Source: Saprospiraceae bacterium
GTDB lineage: Bacteria > Bacteroidota > Bacteroidia > Chitinophagales > Saprospiraceae
NCBI GenBank assembly: GCA_028285545.1
Contig: JANQPA010000018.1
Coordinates: forward strand, 62,001 to 126,000
Reading direction: 5' to 3'
DNA: 64,000 nt
Below are positions 15,192 through 23,380 of this stretch, piece after piece. The number at the start of each line of letters is the position of its first letter. Position 1 is the first letter of the stretch. The position numbers were made by a program, and so were the translations under genes. The notes under the pieces are model-generated. The model was not told where the DNA came from and searched no databases. It worked only from the letters and a program-made list of their open reading frames with translations.

Positions 15192-16898
15192 TTAAATCAC
15201 TTCTAATTCGTAAGATTTCCAGCGAATTTTTTTGTCTAAGCCATAATTTTCAAGCCGATTGTGATAAAAATACAAAAGCTTAAAATTTTCACTGATGATC
15301 TTTCCTTTTTTATTGAGTTTTAATGGTTTTGCCAGGTGAAAATTACCCAGTCTTTTGATTCCATCATCAATAATGGTATCTAATTCCCTATGAATCTGCT
15401 CTGATAATTTTATTTCTCCCTTTTCTTCCATTTCAAAGAGAACTTCCTGTAACTGCCCCACCACATCACGCAAACCATCAGCAGGAAATACATAATCACT
15501 AGCAGGGAGCCTTAAAATTCCGTATAAATCGAGTTTAGAATTCCGGTTTTTCAAAAACTCGAAGGCGGCAAAAGCAACAATATGGCTAGTAAGTACAATA
15601 TTATCTTTGTGATATCGATCTACGATGGCTTCAGATAATATTTTGGTATATTCAGATTCTCGTTGTCTATCTTTACTTATCTTATTATTTAAGGTAAAAT
15701 AATCTTTCATCCTAAGCTTGTTGCCAAACTTGTCAAAGCTGTTTCCGTCAAAATCTACCGGGTTTCCAACTACATCCATGGGCTGTCCTAATGAGATAAT
15801 AATTTCATTCCCTTCAGAAATCACTTGCCAGGCAAACTTCAAAATTTTCCTGAAGCTCAGAAATCCGTCTTTTGCTTTAAGATAGCGCTCCCTACCCATC
15901 CGGCGTAGATGTTGTTCTACTAAGTATTGAGCTTCCAAAACAAAATGATAACTTAGGATCACAGGTACCACAAAAATTTTGGATTCTTCTCCCTTTTTAT
16001 AAATGGCTCGCTGAGCCTCAATAACCGTACTCAATAAACCAAGTTTTAAGCGGTTTTCCAAAGTGCCTGCTCTGGAGCGGGTGCCGCCAGGGAAAAACAA
16101 ATTATTGGTTCCTCTTTCTATCGACAATTTGGACATTGTTTTTAATGTCTCCAGGTAGATGGGATTTTTTTTACGCCTATCCACCCGATAAGTGCCCAGG
16201 CGATTCATAAAATAGGCAGTATAACCTGTGTTGTATAAATTAAGGCCTGCTCCATAAGTAAAGGAAGGAAGACCGATTAAATCCATTCCATATCCAATCA
16301 GGATGGAATCCAGATTGCTAAAATGGGTGGGGACCATTACCACTGTCCCTTTTTTCATCAAGTTTTTAACCTGATCTATATATCCTTTGACCAAAAGACG
16401 ATCTTGTGCCTTTGCCTGCCCTGCCCTCACCCACCAAAATGATTTTAAGCTAATGGAAGAATAAAGAAGACTATTAAAAAACAGGGTCAGGAATTTTCTG
16501 GCAAATAGAAAGGTCTTGATTCGGAAAGTACCAACAATTTCTTCTGAATATCGATGAATTATCTTCTGCAATAATTCTTCGCTAGAAGATTTAACTTCGG
16601 CTTCGCCCTGGTTTGTTGGTTCAATCTTTAGAAGACGACCCCTGATTTTTTTCCAAAATTGTTTTTCATTGGGGGGGTCTACTTTCCAAACTTCTTCCTT
16701 GATTCTGATACGTTCCATGTAGATGGTTTTGGCGATGATATCCAAAACTCCCAGGCCATGTTTTTGCATCAGGCGGTCCAGAGTATGATCTTCTATATCT
16801 TTTACAAAATTTTTCCTATCCTGGTGTAATTTATAAATTGGCCAGTCTTCAATATTTTGAAAAACATGATGCGGATAGGTTTTATTCCTTTTTTTCAT
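15192..16898 (-). CDS. Phospholipid acyltransferase (PlsB/PlsC-type)
   Basis: Membrane-associated 1-acyl-sn-glycerol-3-phosphate or glycerol-3-phosphate acyltransferase. The 568-residue protein holds the acyltransferase motifs: motif I HFSNLDS (H-x4-D), motif II around GTYRVDRRKKNP, and motif III FFPGGTRSRAG with motif IV VPVILSY. It is longer than PlsC (about 240 residues) and resembles PlsB in size, with extra N- and C-terminal helical regions. It overlaps engB by 4 bp (ATGA) and precedes the channel gene by 1 bp, so engB, this gene and the channel form an operon. Which of the two acylation steps it catalyses is uncertain. Confidence 0.85.
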   Translation of the reverse strand: MKKRNKTYPHHVFQNIEDWPIYKLHQDRKNFVKDIEDHTLDRLMQKHGLGVLDIIAKTIYMERIRIKEEVWKVDPPNEKQFWKKIRGRLLKIEPTNQGEAEVKSSSEELLQKIIHRYSEEIVGTFRIKTFLFARKFLTLFFNSLLYSSISLKSFWWVRAGQAKAQDRLLVKGYIDQVKNLMKKGTVVMVPTHFSNLDSILIGYGMDLIGLPSFTYGAGLNLYNTGYTAYFMNRLGTYRVDRRKKNPIYLETLKTMSKLSIERGTNNLFFPGGTRSRAGTLENRLKLGLLSTVIEAQRAIYKKGEESKIFVVPVILSYHFVLEAQYLVEQHLRRMGRERYLKAKDGFLSFRKILKFAWQVISEGNEIIISLGQPMDVVGNPVDFDGNSFDKFGNKLRMKDYFTLNNKISKDRQRESEYTKILSEAIVDRYHKDNIVLTSHIVAFAAFEFLKNRNSKLDLYGILRLPASDYVFPADGLRDVVGQLQEVLFEMEEKGEIKLSEQIHRELDTIIDDGIKRLGNFHLAKPLKLNKKGKIISENFKLLYFYHNRLENYGLDKKIRWKSYELEVI

Positions 16899-17509
16899 GA
16901 AACAGAATTGGGTTCGGTATTACTGATAATTTCTTCGATAAAATCCAGCAATTTTTGTGTTCCTTCCTTATTTCTTGAGGAAGTGAAAAATTCTTGCGGT
17001 AAATCATGCCAATATTTATATAACTCCTGACGAATTAATTCAATGTTTTCTTCAATTTCATGTGGTTTACTTTTGTCTGTTTTAGTGTAAACAATTACAA
17101 ATGGAATTCTTCTTTCACCCAGCCAATTTATAAATTCCACGTCTATTTTTTGAGGTGGCACATTGGCATCGATCAGAACGAGGGCACATTGCAAGGAGTA
17201 TCTCTTCATTAAGTAAGCTTCAATCATTTTCTCCCACTCTTTTCTTTTTCTTTTGGAAATTTTGGCATAACCATAACCAGGTAGGTCTACCAAATACCAA
17301 TTATGATTAACCAGAAAATAATTTATCAGCTGAGTCTTTCCAGGCTTTTTAGAGGTATGGGCAATTTCTTTCCTTTCGGTAAGGGCATTAATGAGCGAAG
17401 ATTTTCCAACATTTGACCTGCCAATAAACGCAAATTCAGGCCGGTCATCCTTTGGACAAAGGGCAACTTCGGGAAAACTTCCTCTGTATTCTACACTTTG
17501 AATTTGCAC
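16895..17509 (-). CDS. engB: Ribosome biogenesis GTPase EngB (YsxC/YihA)
   Basis: Essential GTPase for assembly of the large ribosomal subunit. The 204-residue protein shows G1 GRSNVGKSSLINAL (about 30-43), G3 DLPGYGYA, G4 TKTDK and the G5 region SSR. The N-terminal FPEVALCPKDDRPEFAFIG is typical of the family. The start is GTG at 17509: an in-frame TAA immediately precedes it and no ATG is available. It is the first gene of the engB / acyltransferase / channel operon, with a TATATTCG box upstream. Confidence 0.95.
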   Translation of the reverse strand: MQIQSVEYRGSFPEVALCPKDDRPEFAFIGRSNVGKSSLINALTERKEIAHTSKKPGKTQLINYFLVNHNWYLVDLPGYGYAKISKRKRKEWEKMIEAYLMKRYSLQCALVLIDANVPPQKIDVEFINWLGERRIPFVIVYTKTDKSKPHEIEENIELIRQELYKYWHDLPQEFFTSSRNKEGTQKLLDFIEEIISNTEPNSVS

Positions 17510-17542
17510 TTAAATATCGTTGGTGAAATAATTGTTTGAAGG

Positions 17543-17550
17543 CGAATATA
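17543..17550 (-). promoter_or_regulatory. -7 box of the engB operon
   Basis: The minus strand reads TATATTCG, matching TAnnTTCG, 34 bp upstream of the GTG start. A TTGACA-like word lies 10 bp upstream, too near for the usual -33 spacing. Confidence 0.45.
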
Positions 17551-17650
17551 GTAAATATGTCAATAGCACCCTATTATTGCAAAGAGGCATTAAGGTCTTA
17601 TCTAAATCATAAATTTTCTATTGACATTATATATTAAGAAAAAATAAATC

Positions 17651-17658
17651 TATATTTG
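17651..17658 (+). promoter_or_regulatory. -7 promoter box upstream of the barrel protein gene
   Basis: TATATTTG is an exact TAnnTTTG match, about 125 bp before the ATG at 17784, which would give a long leader. No clear -33 box was found. The 274-bp spacer 17510-17783 holds nothing else I recognise. Confidence 0.4.
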
Positions 17659-17783
17659 AGCATTCAGACATCCTCCCTTCACAAACCCTTATTAAAATAT
17701 CAATTGTTTAGCCTAATATTCTTTTTGTAAAATAATAAAGATCACCTAAGTAAAATTCATATTTATTCATTCATAACCCAAAA

Positions 17784-18425
17784 ATGATGAGAAAATTATT
17801 ATTTATTTGTCTCTTTTTCGCTTTATGCACAACCGGTTTTTCGCAAATTCAATTTGGTTTTAGGGCTGGTCTTGGAACTACGGATATAAGTCCAACTGAT
17901 TTAACTCTATTTTCTCAAGACGGCAGGGAAGCTCTTGGATTAGCAATTGATGATGCCAAGTTCAATATTTTTGGAGGCTTTTTAGTACGCATCATGTTAG
18001 ACGATTTTTTTATTCAACCTGAATTGGTCTTTTCATCAAATGGAGTGGATTATTCTGTAGATGATCTTTCTAGTCCAGGAAATGTGATTACCACTGTTAG
18101 AAAAGAAAGATATCAATACCTGGATATTCCAGTTATGGTTGGTTACAAAACAGGATTTCTAAGGCTCATGCTGGGACTTGAAGGGCATGTTTTTCTAAAC
18201 AGCACCTCGGATCTTTTTGATTTTGAAAATTATGATCAAAATTTCGATGCTTTTACTTTGGGATGGCAGGGCGGTCTCGGTGTTGACATCTCTAAAATCA
18301 TGATAGATTTAAGGTTCCAGGGCAATTTCACAAAATTTGGTACCCATATACGTTTTGCAGGGCAGGAATATCAGTTTGATGACTCTCCTTCCCGATTGAT
18401 GTTATCCGTGGGCTTCTTATTGTAA
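17784..18425 (+). CDS. Outer membrane beta-barrel protein (porin/PorT-like family)
   Basis: A 213-residue outer membrane protein. The signal peptide is LLFICLFFALCTTGFSQ. The mature part has eight or so amphipathic strands, for example IQFGFRAGLGTTDI, FFIQPELVFSSNG, DIPVMVGYKTGF and RLMLSVGFLL, the last ending with an aromatic followed by leucines. This is the OMP_b-brl_2 pattern common in Bacteroidota and does not reveal a substrate. It is monocistronic, with a long hairpin (18479-18556) downstream. Confidence 0.82.
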   Translation: MMRKLLFICLFFALCTTGFSQIQFGFRAGLGTTDISPTDLTLFSQDGREALGLAIDDAKFNIFGGFLVRIMLDDFFIQPELVFSSNGVDYSVDDLSSPGNVITTVRKERYQYLDIPVMVGYKTGFLRLMLGLEGHVFLNSTSDLFDFENYDQNFDAFTLGWQGGLGVDISKIMIDLRFQGNFTKFGTHIRFAGQEYQFDDSPSRLMLSVGFLL

Positions 18426-18478
18426 AATATGATTCAAAGCCCTGGAAGAGCTAAAATATTGTTAGCTGCGTGAATGAA

Positions 18479-18556
18479 AACAAAGAAAAGCTCCAGCGGA
18501 GCGTAATGTGAAAAATGTTTGGCCTACATTATGCTCCGCTGGAGCTTTTCTTTGTT
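18479..18556. repeat. Long hairpin with nested mini-hairpins (REPIN-like), possible terminator
   Basis: Arms of 24 nt (18479-18502 and 18533-18556) are perfectly complementary, and pairing extends 7 more bp with one G-T wobble around a 16-nt loop. Within each arm sits a smaller palindrome: GCTCCAGCGGAGC on the left and its complement on the right. It lies between the barrel gene and the S9 peptidase gene (18426-18720), which converge. It could end transcription from both sides, but its size and nested structure suggest a REP-pair element. Confidence 0.7.
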
Positions 18557-18720
18557 AAAATTTCCTCTTTAAGAATATCATGCTTCCCTGAAGCAATTTT
18601 GGTCATGAGAAGCTAAGGCCTCAATTCAAGATTTTAATTAAAATTTATTTCATGATTCGAATGACTGCTATTTATAAAATTATGATCATTAAAAAAAAAG
18701 GTCAAATCCTATTTTCAAAA

Positions 18721-20796
18721 TTATTCAAATACTCTTTCTAAGAATCTAATATGCTTGGTATAGGTAGCTTGCCGTTGTTGAGCTGTATTCCCGAAAGAGT
18801 GACCTGCACCTTTAACATTAATTAAAAACCCGGGGTGCTTAAAAGATTGAAGCCTCGCTACAAATTTATATCCATGATAAGGCAGAGCCGTGGCATCCTT
18901 TTCTCCCACAGTTATTAAGACAGGTGGAAATTGCTTTTCCTTAGAAATATTATGATATGGTGAATAAGAATTAAGGACATGAAATTCTTCTTTCTTTTCT
19001 GAGGTTCCAAAATCGGAGGTCCAATTAGCAGCGTTTCCTTCTTTGTGGTATTTGAGCATATCCAATACAGGTATATCTAACAGAGCAGCACCAAAAAGAG
19101 CAGGTTCTTGTACCAATGCTGCCCCTACCAGAGGTCCACTTGCACTTCCTCCATTGGCTACAATACTCCCTTTTTCACAATAACCTTCTTCGATCAACCA
19201 TTTTACAGCACTTAAGTAATCGTCAATGCCATTTTGTTTATTGATGCCTATCCCGGATTCATGCCAGGATTTTCCATACTCTCCTCCCCCTCTTACTCCG
19301 GGAATGGCATAAATATTCCCTGCATCGATCCAGGCCATGGTCCGAGCAGAAAAAAACGGAGTCACAGAGGAGTTAAAAGCACCATAGGCATAAACCAATA
19401 CCTTGTTTTTACCAGTTATCGACAATCCCTTTTTATGGCATATCAGCATGGGAACCCGAGTACCATCTTTACTGGAATAAAATACTTGCTTGACCATATA
19501 ATTTTCCGGAACAATTTGAGTGTCAGGGCCAGTAGCCTTTTTTATCTCTCCAGTCTTCAAATCCAGTTGATGAATAAATCCCGGATCGGTAAAGGAATTC
19601 AATACAAAATGAATAACAGGCTGCCGAGTAGTATTTATTAGCCCTAAAATGGTTCCCGGATAAGGTAATTCAGCCTCACTAACAATATTTCCTGCCAAAT
19701 TATACACCTCAAAGGTGGATTTCATGTCCTTTTTATAGTTTAATAATAGTAGATCTCCAATTTGATTAGCTCCTGTAATTAATTTGTCTGAAGCAGAAAT
19801 CAATGTTTGTTTTGCGCTATTTTTAAAATCTAATTGAATGACTTCTCCTTTATCATAAGCATCATAGGAAATTAGCAGGGCTTTAGTTCCTTTATTTCCA
19901 ATAAGGCTTAGGTTTTTTCCTGAGTGTAATTGTTTAAAACTTCCTGAAGTTCCTAGTTTTTTGGCAAAAAGAGTTTTTACATTTTGACTAATTTCCATAA
20001 CCAAAATATATTGGGAATCAGAGGTAACATAAGGCCTGTATAGATCTGTTGGTTTTTTATTATCAAAAATCAGCTGTTGCTTGCCTTTGTCATTTCCTAT
20101 TTCATGATAAATTATTTTTGAAAAACTGGCAGGGTCACTTGAGTTTTTTGGATCATTAAATTGAGTGACAAATAAACTTTTATTATCAAGATTCCAAGCC
20201 ACTCCTGTCCTACCCCAATAAACATTTTTAATTTCATCATCTAATAGCTCTCTCTTTTGAAGGTCAAAGAATTTTAACTTTCCCCATCGTGTAGGTCCCT
20301 GAGTTATCAACAAGGCCAGGATTGAAACATCTGCATTAGGAAAGATGAAACCGGTAAAAGTTTCATTTGATTCAAGGTGATTTTCAGGATTAAATAAAGT
20401 TTGTCTCTCCCCATTTATCTCAAGCTGAATTTCTGGCTGGGCTTTACCATTTTTAAAAAGAGAATAAAGCAAACCATTTTTTGTTTGAATTGGAGATCGA
20501 TATCTATCTATTGATAAATATTTTCCTATTCTTTCAGCAATAGTAGTAGAATCTACAGGTTCCAGAAACTTCTCTAATAATTGGGTCTGGGTCTCGGTCC
20601 AGTTTTTCAGCTCTTTAGAATTTAGGGATTCCATCCATTCAAAGGGATCCATTACTTCTTGGCCGAAATAATTATGAACAGTAAGGATGGATTTGGTCAC
20701 AGGAAATTCAAGATTTTCAGTTTTTTCACAGGCAATAAAAATCATGGAATACAGCATTAAAATCAGGTAGGTTTCATAAGGCCATAGATCTTTCAT
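18721..20796 (-). CDS. Prolyl oligopeptidase family serine peptidase, lipoprotein
   Basis: Cuts short peptides, often after proline, probably in the periplasm or at the outer membrane. The 691 residues match the S9A family. The N-terminus is a lipoprotein signal ending in FIAC (Cys about residue 23), followed by the propeller entry sequence EVMDPFEWMESL. The catalytic Ser is in GGSASGPLVGA, where most relatives have GGSNGG. The Asp lies in VGEKDATALPYHGY and the His in KGAGHSFG. The triad is therefore complete. It stands alone between the hairpin element and the divergent sigma factor gene. Confidence 0.92.
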   Translation of the reverse strand: MKDLWPYETYLILMLYSMIFIACEKTENLEFPVTKSILTVHNYFGQEVMDPFEWMESLNSKELKNWTETQTQLLEKFLEPVDSTTIAERIGKYLSIDRYRSPIQTKNGLLYSLFKNGKAQPEIQLEINGERQTLFNPENHLESNETFTGFIFPNADVSILALLITQGPTRWGKLKFFDLQKRELLDDEIKNVYWGRTGVAWNLDNKSLFVTQFNDPKNSSDPASFSKIIYHEIGNDKGKQQLIFDNKKPTDLYRPYVTSDSQYILVMEISQNVKTLFAKKLGTSGSFKQLHSGKNLSLIGNKGTKALLISYDAYDKGEVIQLDFKNSAKQTLISASDKLITGANQIGDLLLLNYKKDMKSTFEVYNLAGNIVSEAELPYPGTILGLINTTRQPVIHFVLNSFTDPGFIHQLDLKTGEIKKATGPDTQIVPENYMVKQVFYSSKDGTRVPMLICHKKGLSITGKNKVLVYAYGAFNSSVTPFFSARTMAWIDAGNIYAIPGVRGGGEYGKSWHESGIGINKQNGIDDYLSAVKWLIEEGYCEKGSIVANGGSASGPLVGAALVQEPALFGAALLDIPVLDMLKYHKEGNAANWTSDFGTSEKKEEFHVLNSYSPYHNISKEKQFPPVLITVGEKDATALPYHGYKFVARLQSFKHPGFLINVKGAGHSFGNTAQQRQATYTKHIRFLERVFE

Positions 20797-20888
20797 ATTT
20801 CTTCATTTTTCTGATTATCATAATTCAATTTGACAATCGGAAAATCATTTTGGGGACCAAAAATAGAATAAACCCAAATACAGTAGCA

Positions 20889-20919
20889 TTTGTTAAGTAG
20901 GAGCTTTATTTTATCTTCA
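20889..20919 (+). promoter_or_regulatory. Candidate promoter of the sigma factor operon
   Basis: TTTG at 20889-20892 is followed after 19 bp by TATCTTCA at 20912-20919. The spacing is canonical for Bacteroidota, and the -7 box differs from TAnnTTCG only in the last base. The start codon is about 60 bp downstream. Confidence 0.5.
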
Positions 20920-20977
20920 CATACAACCAATTTTTCATTGGTCATCTCTTTAGATTAAACCTTGAATAAGAGTGCCA

Positions 20978-21514
20978 ATGGCTCATACTCTATGCATGAC
21001 TGAATCTGAACTTATACAAGCTTGTCTGAGAAACGATCGACTTGCTCAAAAGGAATTGTACGAGCGCTACAATAGTGCAATGTATACGCTGGCTTACCGA
21101 ATCACCAATGATTTCGAAATGGCCAATGATGTCTTACAGGATGCATTTATTAAAGTATTCCGAAATTTATCCAAGTTTCGCAGGGAATCCACCTTGGGTG
21201 CTTGGATAAAAACCATAGTGGTAAGAACAGCCTTATCTAAAATTAAGAAAGAGCCGATAGTAGAAAGTTTAGAAGCTAAGCATATTAAAGAAAGTCTAAA
21301 TTGGGGTCATCATTTGGATGTTGAATACTTAGAAAAGGCCATTCAGGCTCTTCCTGAGGGTTATCGAGTAGTATTTACTTTGATTGAGATTGAAGGATAT
21401 GCACATAAAGAAGTAGCTGATTTATTAAATATTTCGATCGGCACTTCAAAATCGCAATTATTTTATGCAAAAAAAAGGCTGAGAAAAACCATAGAATCAT
21501 TACTCAAAATTTAA
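20978..21514 (+). CDS. ECF-type RNA polymerase sigma factor
   Basis: A sigma-70 family extracytoplasmic-function sigma factor of about 179 residues. Region 2 covers MYTLAYRITNDFEMANDVLQDAFIKVFRNL, in which the DxxQDxFxKxF-type core-binding motif is clear (quoted here as separate motifs). Region 4 is the helix-turn-helix IEGYAHKEVADLLNISIGTSKSQLF. The frame opens at GTG 20972; ATG 20978 and ATG 20996 (MTESELIQAC) are both possible, and the latter matches the usual family start. It is followed after 32 bp by a membrane protein that is likely its anti-sigma factor. Confidence 0.93.
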   Translation: MAHTLCMTESELIQACLRNDRLAQKELYERYNSAMYTLAYRITNDFEMANDVLQDAFIKVFRNLSKFRRESTLGAWIKTIVVRTALSKIKKEPIVESLEAKHIKESLNWGHHLDVEYLEKAIQALPEGYRVVFTLIEIEGYAHKEVADLLNISIGTSKSQLFYAKKRLRKTIESLLKI

Positions 21515-21546
21515 TAGCGAACAATCATCAATTTGAATTGTAAGAA

Positions 21547-22179
21547 ATGGAGAAAGAGCAAAATAAAGCTATACTAAAAAAGGCACTGCTTGCCCTTCCC
21601 TCCTATCATCCACCGGAGGATTTGTGGCATGGAATTGAAAAGGAGTTAGGCAAGGATTCAAATCAAGATTTGTCTTCAGCTCTTGCAAACCTTCCAAGCT
21701 ACCGTCCTCCAACTCAGATCTGGGAAGGTATTCAGGGAGCTTTGGAGCAGGAATCTTTGCAAGAAACCAAAACCAAACTGATTCAGTTTCCTATCAGAAG
21801 GGGTTGGTTGATTGCAGCTTCTATAGCCTTGTTGCTGACGGCAAGCTGGATTATATATTCAGCTATAAATATGGGTAGTGCAGAAAAGGTAAGCTATGCA
21901 AGCTCTACCATAGAGGTAGTACCATATGACATAAATTTCCAAGAGGATGAACCCATGATCATTCAGGTTAGTGATGCCTTTGAAAGAAGCCCCCTGGCCC
22001 AATCCCAAAGTAATTATCAAAGCCTAATGGATAATTTAAATGAATTAAATATGGCTAAAAGCGCCATTTTGGAGATGATGCAAAACTATGGCGAGGAGGA
22101 TCCCCAAATGATTAAAGAATTAGCAGATATTGAAAGATCAAGAACGGATATAGTCATGAAAATGGCAAGATTTATCTAA
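21547..22179 (+). CDS. Probable anti-sigma factor, single-pass membrane protein
   Basis: I do not recognise a named family. The 210-residue protein has two copies of the motif LPSYxPPxxxWxGI (about residues 13-29 and 49-65) in the cytosolic N-terminal part. One transmembrane segment, GWLIAASIALLLTASWIIY, lies near residue 95, and an acidic, helical extracytoplasmic tail follows. The position 32 bp after an ECF sigma gene and the cytosol-TM-periplasm layout are those of Bacteroidota anti-sigma factors. No zinc-binding HxxxCxxC motif is present, so it would not be a ZAS-type protein. Confidence 0.6.
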   Translation: MEKEQNKAILKKALLALPSYHPPEDLWHGIEKELGKDSNQDLSSALANLPSYRPPTQIWEGIQGALEQESLQETKTKLIQFPIRRGWLIAASIALLLTASWIIYSAINMGSAEKVSYASSTIEVVPYDINFQEDEPMIIQVSDAFERSPLAQSQSNYQSLMDNLNELNMAKSAILEMMQNYGEEDPQMIKELADIERSRTDIVMKMARFI

Positions 22180-22205
22180 AAAACCCAAATTAAATTAGAA
22201 GCATA

Positions 22206-23114
22206 ATGAAAAGGACTTTTTTCATTTTTTCATTTTTCATTAGCCTACTGACATATAATTTTATTTTTGGTCAGACTCCGCTTCAGCTAATCACAAAAAC
22301 GGTTGAAAAGCAATTCAATTATAAGGATGGTTATGAATTAAATATTGAAGGCGAAAAAGCAGATGTACAGGTTGAAAGCTGGGATAAGAATGTTATCGAC
22401 ATTAGTATTGTTTTTTCTTCCCAACATTATGATAAAAGTATTGCCAAAAGAGACCTTGAATATATCCAATACCAGGCAGATAAAGTTCAAAATAAAATCT
22501 ATCTAAGAAATTATTTAAAGATTCCTTCTGGAAAACCCAAAGCAGAAGCCACCCTTAAGGCTAAATATCTTATCAAAGTTCCCTCCGATTGCCCGGTATA
22601 TTTAAAGTCAAAGTTTGGGATGGTTAGAATCAAAGATTTGGCAAATGAAGTAAAACTTAATAGCCAGTTTACCAATATAGGACTGGAAAATATTCAGGGT
22701 TTAATAGATATAACTTCCAGATTCGGTGATTTGGACGGAAAATTTATAGATGGCACCATGTTTGTTGATGCACGACGTACCGATATTACCCTTCGCGAGC
22801 TCAAAGGGAAATTTGACGTACGTACATATTATGGTACATTGAATATATTTGCCGAACCCAATGTAGCCGATCTAAAGCTTACGGCCAATAACACAAAAAT
22901 CCATCTGGTGAGTAATGACCCCAGCCGATTTGCCTATAATATAGAAGCTAAAGATTCAGATTTAAATTTGCCTGATCAAATGAATTTTAATACCCTTGAG
23001 GCCAGTAACGATCCTTCCACTCGCATCCTAAAATACAAACCAGAACAAGAGTTTTTTGCCAACTTTACTATTGTGGTTACTTTGAGTGAATTTACGCTTT
23101 CTGTGGAGAAATAG
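22206..23114 (+). CDS. Secreted DUF4097-type beta-helix protein
   Basis: A 302-residue exported protein with the signal peptide FFIFSFFISLLTYNFIFGQ. The mature part is a series of short beta strands in the DUF4097 style: VYLKSKFGMVRIKDLANEV, ITSRFGDLDGKFIDG, LRELKGKFDVRTYYGTLNIF. Such proteins form right-handed solenoids and are frequently encoded after ECF sigma/anti-sigma pairs in this phylum, consistent with a three-gene envelope-stress operon here (27-bp gap). The biochemical role is unknown. An octamer repeat starts at its TAG stop codon. Confidence 0.75.
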   Translation: MKRTFFIFSFFISLLTYNFIFGQTPLQLITKTVEKQFNYKDGYELNIEGEKADVQVESWDKNVIDISIVFSSQHYDKSIAKRDLEYIQYQADKVQNKIYLRNYLKIPSGKPKAEATLKAKYLIKVPSDCPVYLKSKFGMVRIKDLANEVKLNSQFTNIGLENIQGLIDITSRFGDLDGKFIDGTMFVDARRTDITLRELKGKFDVRTYYGTLNIFAEPNVADLKLTANNTKIHLVSNDPSRFAYNIEAKDSDLNLPDQMNFNTLEASNDPSTRILKYKPEQEFFANFTIVVTLSEFTLSVEK

Positions 23115-23145
23115 AGTTATCGAGTGTTCTAGTGTTCAAGTTTAA
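23114..23145 (+). repeat. 8-bp tandem repeat starting at a stop codon
   Basis: Four octamers begin at the last base of the TAG stop codon of the DUF4097 gene; the consensus is NAGTGTTC and copies two and three differ only at the first base. Confidence 0.8.
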
Positions 23146-23216
23146 GGTTTGCGTAATTTGAGCTTAAGGTGTTTATTTTAGCTTTTTCTTAAATCTAGAA
23201 TCTCCAGATTGACTCA

Positions 23217-23237
23217 TCACTCGTTACTCGTCACTCG
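23217..23237. repeat. 7-bp tandem repeat in the same spacer
   Basis: Three heptamers TCACTCG, TTACTCG and TCACTCG lie 80 bp downstream of the previous repeat. Similar CACTCGT words occur at 53446-53467. Confidence 0.75.
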
Positions 23238-23300
23238 TTTTACTCCTCTATAATTTTTAACATTAAGAACTTCTTAGGAAAAAACTCAAAAACGAAATAT

Positions 23301-23308
23301 TAACTTCG
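23301..23308 (+). promoter_or_regulatory. -7 box of bshC
   Basis: TAACTTCG matches TAnnTTCG, about 70 bp upstream of the bshC ATG. The -33 region lacks a clear TTTG. Confidence 0.4.
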
Positions 23309-23380
23309 CCCTCTAAACTATTATGCCCTTTTAAGCATTTTAGAACAATAATTGGCTCTAGCATCAAATCATCTAAACCA

